Below the pieces are notes generated by a model that saw nothing but the letters and a program-made list of their open reading frames with translations, made no database searches and was not told the origin of the DNA. This document shows positions 63,101 through 64,000 of a stretch of DNA of 64,000 nt, one piece after another. Position 1 is the first letter of the stretch; each line of letters starts with the position of its first letter. Source of the stretch: Mya arenaria. Its lineage: Eukaryota > Mollusca > Bivalvia > Myida > Myidae. The position numbers and the translations under genes are program-made. The stretch is from assembly GCF_026914265.1 (NCBI RefSeq), contig NC_069130.1, positions 76,615,070-76,679,069 of the forward strand, in the 5' to 3' direction.

Positions 63101-64000
63101 AACACTATTGATGTCCATGTGTCCCGCGTCATATCTCTTCTGTATATTTCAGGCAAGTCCTGTATAGCAGTAACACTATTGATGTCCATGTATCCCCCGT
63201 CATATCTCTTCTGTATATTTCAGGCGAGTCCTGTATAGAAGTAACACTATTGATGTCCATGTATCCCCCGTCATATCTCTTCTGTATATTTAAGGCGAGT
63301 CCTGTATAGCAGTAACGCTATTGATGTCCATGTATCCCCCTTCATTTCTCTTCTGTATATTTCAGGCGAGTCCTGTATAGCAGTAACGCTATTGATGTCC
63401 ATGTATCCCCCGTCATATCTCTTCTGTATATTTCAGGCGAGTCCTGTATAGCAGTAACGCTATTGATGTCCATGTATCCCCCGTCATATCTCTTCTGTAT
63501 ATTTCAGGCGAGTCCTGTATAGCAGTAACACTATTGATGTCCATGTATCCCCCGTCATATCTCTTCTGTATATTTCAGGCGAGTCCTGTATAGCAGTAAC
63601 ACTATTGATGTCCATGTGTCCCCCGTCATATCTCTTCTGTATATTTCAGGCGAGTCCTGTATAGCAGTAACGCTATTGATGTCCATGTCTCCCCCATCAT
63701 ATCTCTTCTGTATATTTCAGGCGAGTCCTGTATAGCAGTAACACTATTGATGTCCATGTATCCCCCGTCATATCTCTTCTGTATATTTCAGGCGAATCCT
63801 GTATGGCAGTAACACTATTGATGTCCATGTATCCCCCGTCATATCTCTTCTGTATATTTCAGGCGAATCCTGTATGGCAGTAACGCTATTGATGTCCATG
63901 TATCCCCCGTCATATCTCTTCTGTATATTTCAGGCGAGTCCTGTATAGCAGTAACGCTTTTGATGTCCATGTATCCCCCGTCATATCTCTTCTGTATATT
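43435..64000 (+). CDS. P5B-type P-type ATPase, ATP13A2/3-like, 5' part (continues past window)
   Basis: Exons 51919-52019, 53774-53941, 55695-55753, 56676-56763, 58590-58675, 59408-59482 and one starting at 62798 join in one frame with GT-AG introns. A tiny first exon, 43435-43450 (ATG to cag|gtac), is in the right phase but is less certain. The protein has an acidic KSYINTGDEDQM segment. A hydrophobic stretch with LLRLLFHWLPHWYIRA follows (the N-terminal membrane-inserted cap of P5B pumps). Then come EQWFVAKVQTI, RYFEIKRVKYIWNSDED and the RRVLYGSNAIDVHV block that precedes the first core transmembrane helices in this family (YGxNxI). ATP13A2/A3 export polyamines from endolysosomes. The catalytic DKTGT lies beyond the window. 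Intron 1 (8.5 kb) carries a giant minisatellite, and introns 2, 3 and 7 carry mobile elements. Confidence 0.85.
43451..46063. other. Left part of ATP13A-like intron 1
   Basis: AT-rich with no gene recognised. It contains a (TG)n tract near 44048-44071 followed by a G run. If exon 1 at 43435 is wrong, this is simply upstream sequence. Confidence 0.4.
46064..49920. repeat. Giant 36-bp minisatellite (~107 units)
   Basis: The unit ttgtttaatgtttgttgtct + tgccgtgttgtaagtc varies at a few fixed places: ctt/gtt, gcc/gca/gct/acc, tgt/tat, gtc/gtt/gac, and ttgtttaatg/ttgttaaatg. Variants recur in blocks, indicating higher-order amplification. Because 36 is a multiple of three, long frames stay open on both strands (up to 574 codons of a 12-residue TQQTLNKTYNTA-type repeat on minus, LMFVVLPCCKSC-type on plus). 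These are not believed to be genes. Confidence 0.97.
49921..51918. other. Right part of ATP13A-like intron 1
   Basis: No gene or recognisable element seen. AT-rich sequence ending in the ttttcag acceptor of exon 2. Confidence 0.4.
52060..53274 (+). mobile_element. Helitron-like non-autonomous element A (pearl/HINE-like) in ATP13A-like intron 2
   Basis: It starts tagctctactggccaaaggcc. Near the end lies gccagtggagc (53238-53248), the inverse of gctctactggc with one mismatch. A terminal hairpin aggcccttttgggcct (53251-53266) and cttgttt follow. Inside are about three ~165-bp tandem units (gatacagtcttcagttttgattgtatctcgatgaaact). A subterminal inverted repeat, a 3' hairpin, internal arrays and no ORF match bivalve pearl elements / Helentron-associated elements (family knowledge). 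Confidence 0.7.
53985..55258 (+). mobile_element. Helitron-like non-autonomous element B in ATP13A-like intron 3
   Basis: It starts tagctccactggccgaaggcc. The 12-bp gctccactggcc (53987-53998) has its exact inverse ggccagtggagc at 55222-55233. A hairpin aggcactgatgtgcct (55236-55251) and cttgttt follow. About seven ~145-bp tandem units (ctcctctgaaacggat...gatgaaacttgacagaaatgttcc...cactgcacaacatggc) fill the body. The ends match element A, but the body repeats are unrelated. Confidence 0.75.
54036..54102. repeat. (GTGC)n microsatellite inside element B
   Basis: About 16 units of gtgc/tgcg lie just inside the 5' end of element B, before the first ~145-bp unit. Confidence 0.95.
57528..57574. 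repeat. 15-bp hairpin in ATP13A-like intron 5
   Basis: cgttatgtcgacttt (57528-57542) is inverted as aaagtcgacataacg (57560-57574) around a short loop. It may be the end of a small DNA transposon remnant; no partner or target duplication was found. Confidence 0.5.
59815..61197 (+). mobile_element. Helitron-like non-autonomous element C in ATP13A-like intron 7
   Basis: tgtcgcctga (59815-59824) is exactly inverted as tcaggcgaca (61166-61175). After it come a short hairpin gactcgcggagtt and the terminus ctag (61194-61197) followed by T, which meets the Helitron CTRR-T end rule. The body has about three ~153-bp units (agttttgtccggggcatatcttgaagaatataagaggtatcaacttgaaacttc). A palindromic insertion interrupts it at 59940-60515. 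Confidence 0.7.
59940..60515. mobile_element. Palindromic (foldback) insertion nested in element C
   Basis: ggaatgaattgcggggttga...gtgtggagtc is followed, after cgaag, by its near-perfect inverse (about 59941-60088, arms ~70 bp). The text ttcatttaaggaatg occurs at both edges (near 59932 and 60502), consistent with insertion into one body unit of element C. Confidence 0.6.
61198..62784. other. AT-rich intron 7 remainder
   Basis: No gene or clear element recognised. A partial duplication, ggactggtcagtgttgaaatgg, occurs twice near 62025-62070. The text at 62520-62600 (aaacccccatcaggggtactttctcag) resembles the 15840-15900 intronic flank of SF3B4 and may be a shared repeat. Confidence 0.4.
62791..64000 (+). 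repeat. 71-bp tandem array of a splice acceptor plus P5B ATPase exon start, at least 17 units
   Basis: The cag of the tatatttcag acceptor recurs every 71 bp from 62795 to 63931, with one unit at 63292 reading aag instead. After it each unit has gcgagtcctgtat[ag]gcagtaac[ga]ctattgatgtccatgtatcccccgtcatatctcttctg. Read from the first unit in the phase set by exon 7, this encodes RRVLYGSNAIDVHV, the conserved P5 ATPase block. The array runs off the window edge. Since 71 is not a multiple of three, read-through shifts frame at each unit and meets TAG in the third frame of most units. Confidence 0.93.

Noticed and set aside
62791..64000. CRISPR-like array
   Set aside because: Direct repeats have no unique spacers, the genome is eukaryotic, and the unit contains a splice site plus exon of the host gene.

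Overview
The window looks like genomic DNA of a bivalve mollusc. The evidence is AT-rich DNA with spliceosomal introns, a metazoan SF3B4 gene, a metazoan-type P5B ATPase gene, a Polinton/Maverick DNA transposon, a tRNA-derived SINE, and several non-autonomous elements built from ~150-bp tandem repeats of the sort described in bivalves. The species cannot be fixed from the sequence alone.

Layout. 1-317 is the edge of a short tandem array. 812-1465 (-) encodes an SGNH-hydrolase-like domain. 2223-9912 is the core of a Polinton: a chromodomain integrase (-), a packaging ATPase with one intron (-), and, divergently, an intact 1389-aa protein-primed family-B DNA polymerase (+). Capsid and protease genes are not seen. 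11.36-12.54, 13.26-16.05 and 20.94-24.37 kb are copies of one segmental duplication. The last two copies each carry a terminal exon of SF3B4. Between them lies a broken TRIM-like gene (18.1-20.9 kb, -) with a SINE in its intron.

The real SF3B4 gene runs on the minus strand from 31845 to 23714. Ten exons join in one frame to 440 aa. Its intron 1 holds a small MITE, and a long compound microsatellite lies about 130 bp upstream of its start codon. At 32.9-37.2 kb (-) a four-exon gene encodes a 487-aa protein resembling DUF1838 (family assigned from memory), with many N-glycosylation sequons. At 39.98-43.32 kb sits a complete 3.3-kb element with ~0.8-kb inverted arms and a 10-bp target duplication.

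From about 43.4 kb to the right edge the plus strand carries the 5' part of a P5B-type cation/polyamine ATPase gene (ATP13A2/3-like). Its large first intron contains a ~3.9-kb, 36-bp minisatellite. Later introns hold three elements with Helitron-like ends. The window closes in a 71-bp tandem array (17 units seen, continuing past the edge) in which each unit repeats the gene's own 3' splice site plus the start of its eighth exon. This array is the most unusual structure in the window.
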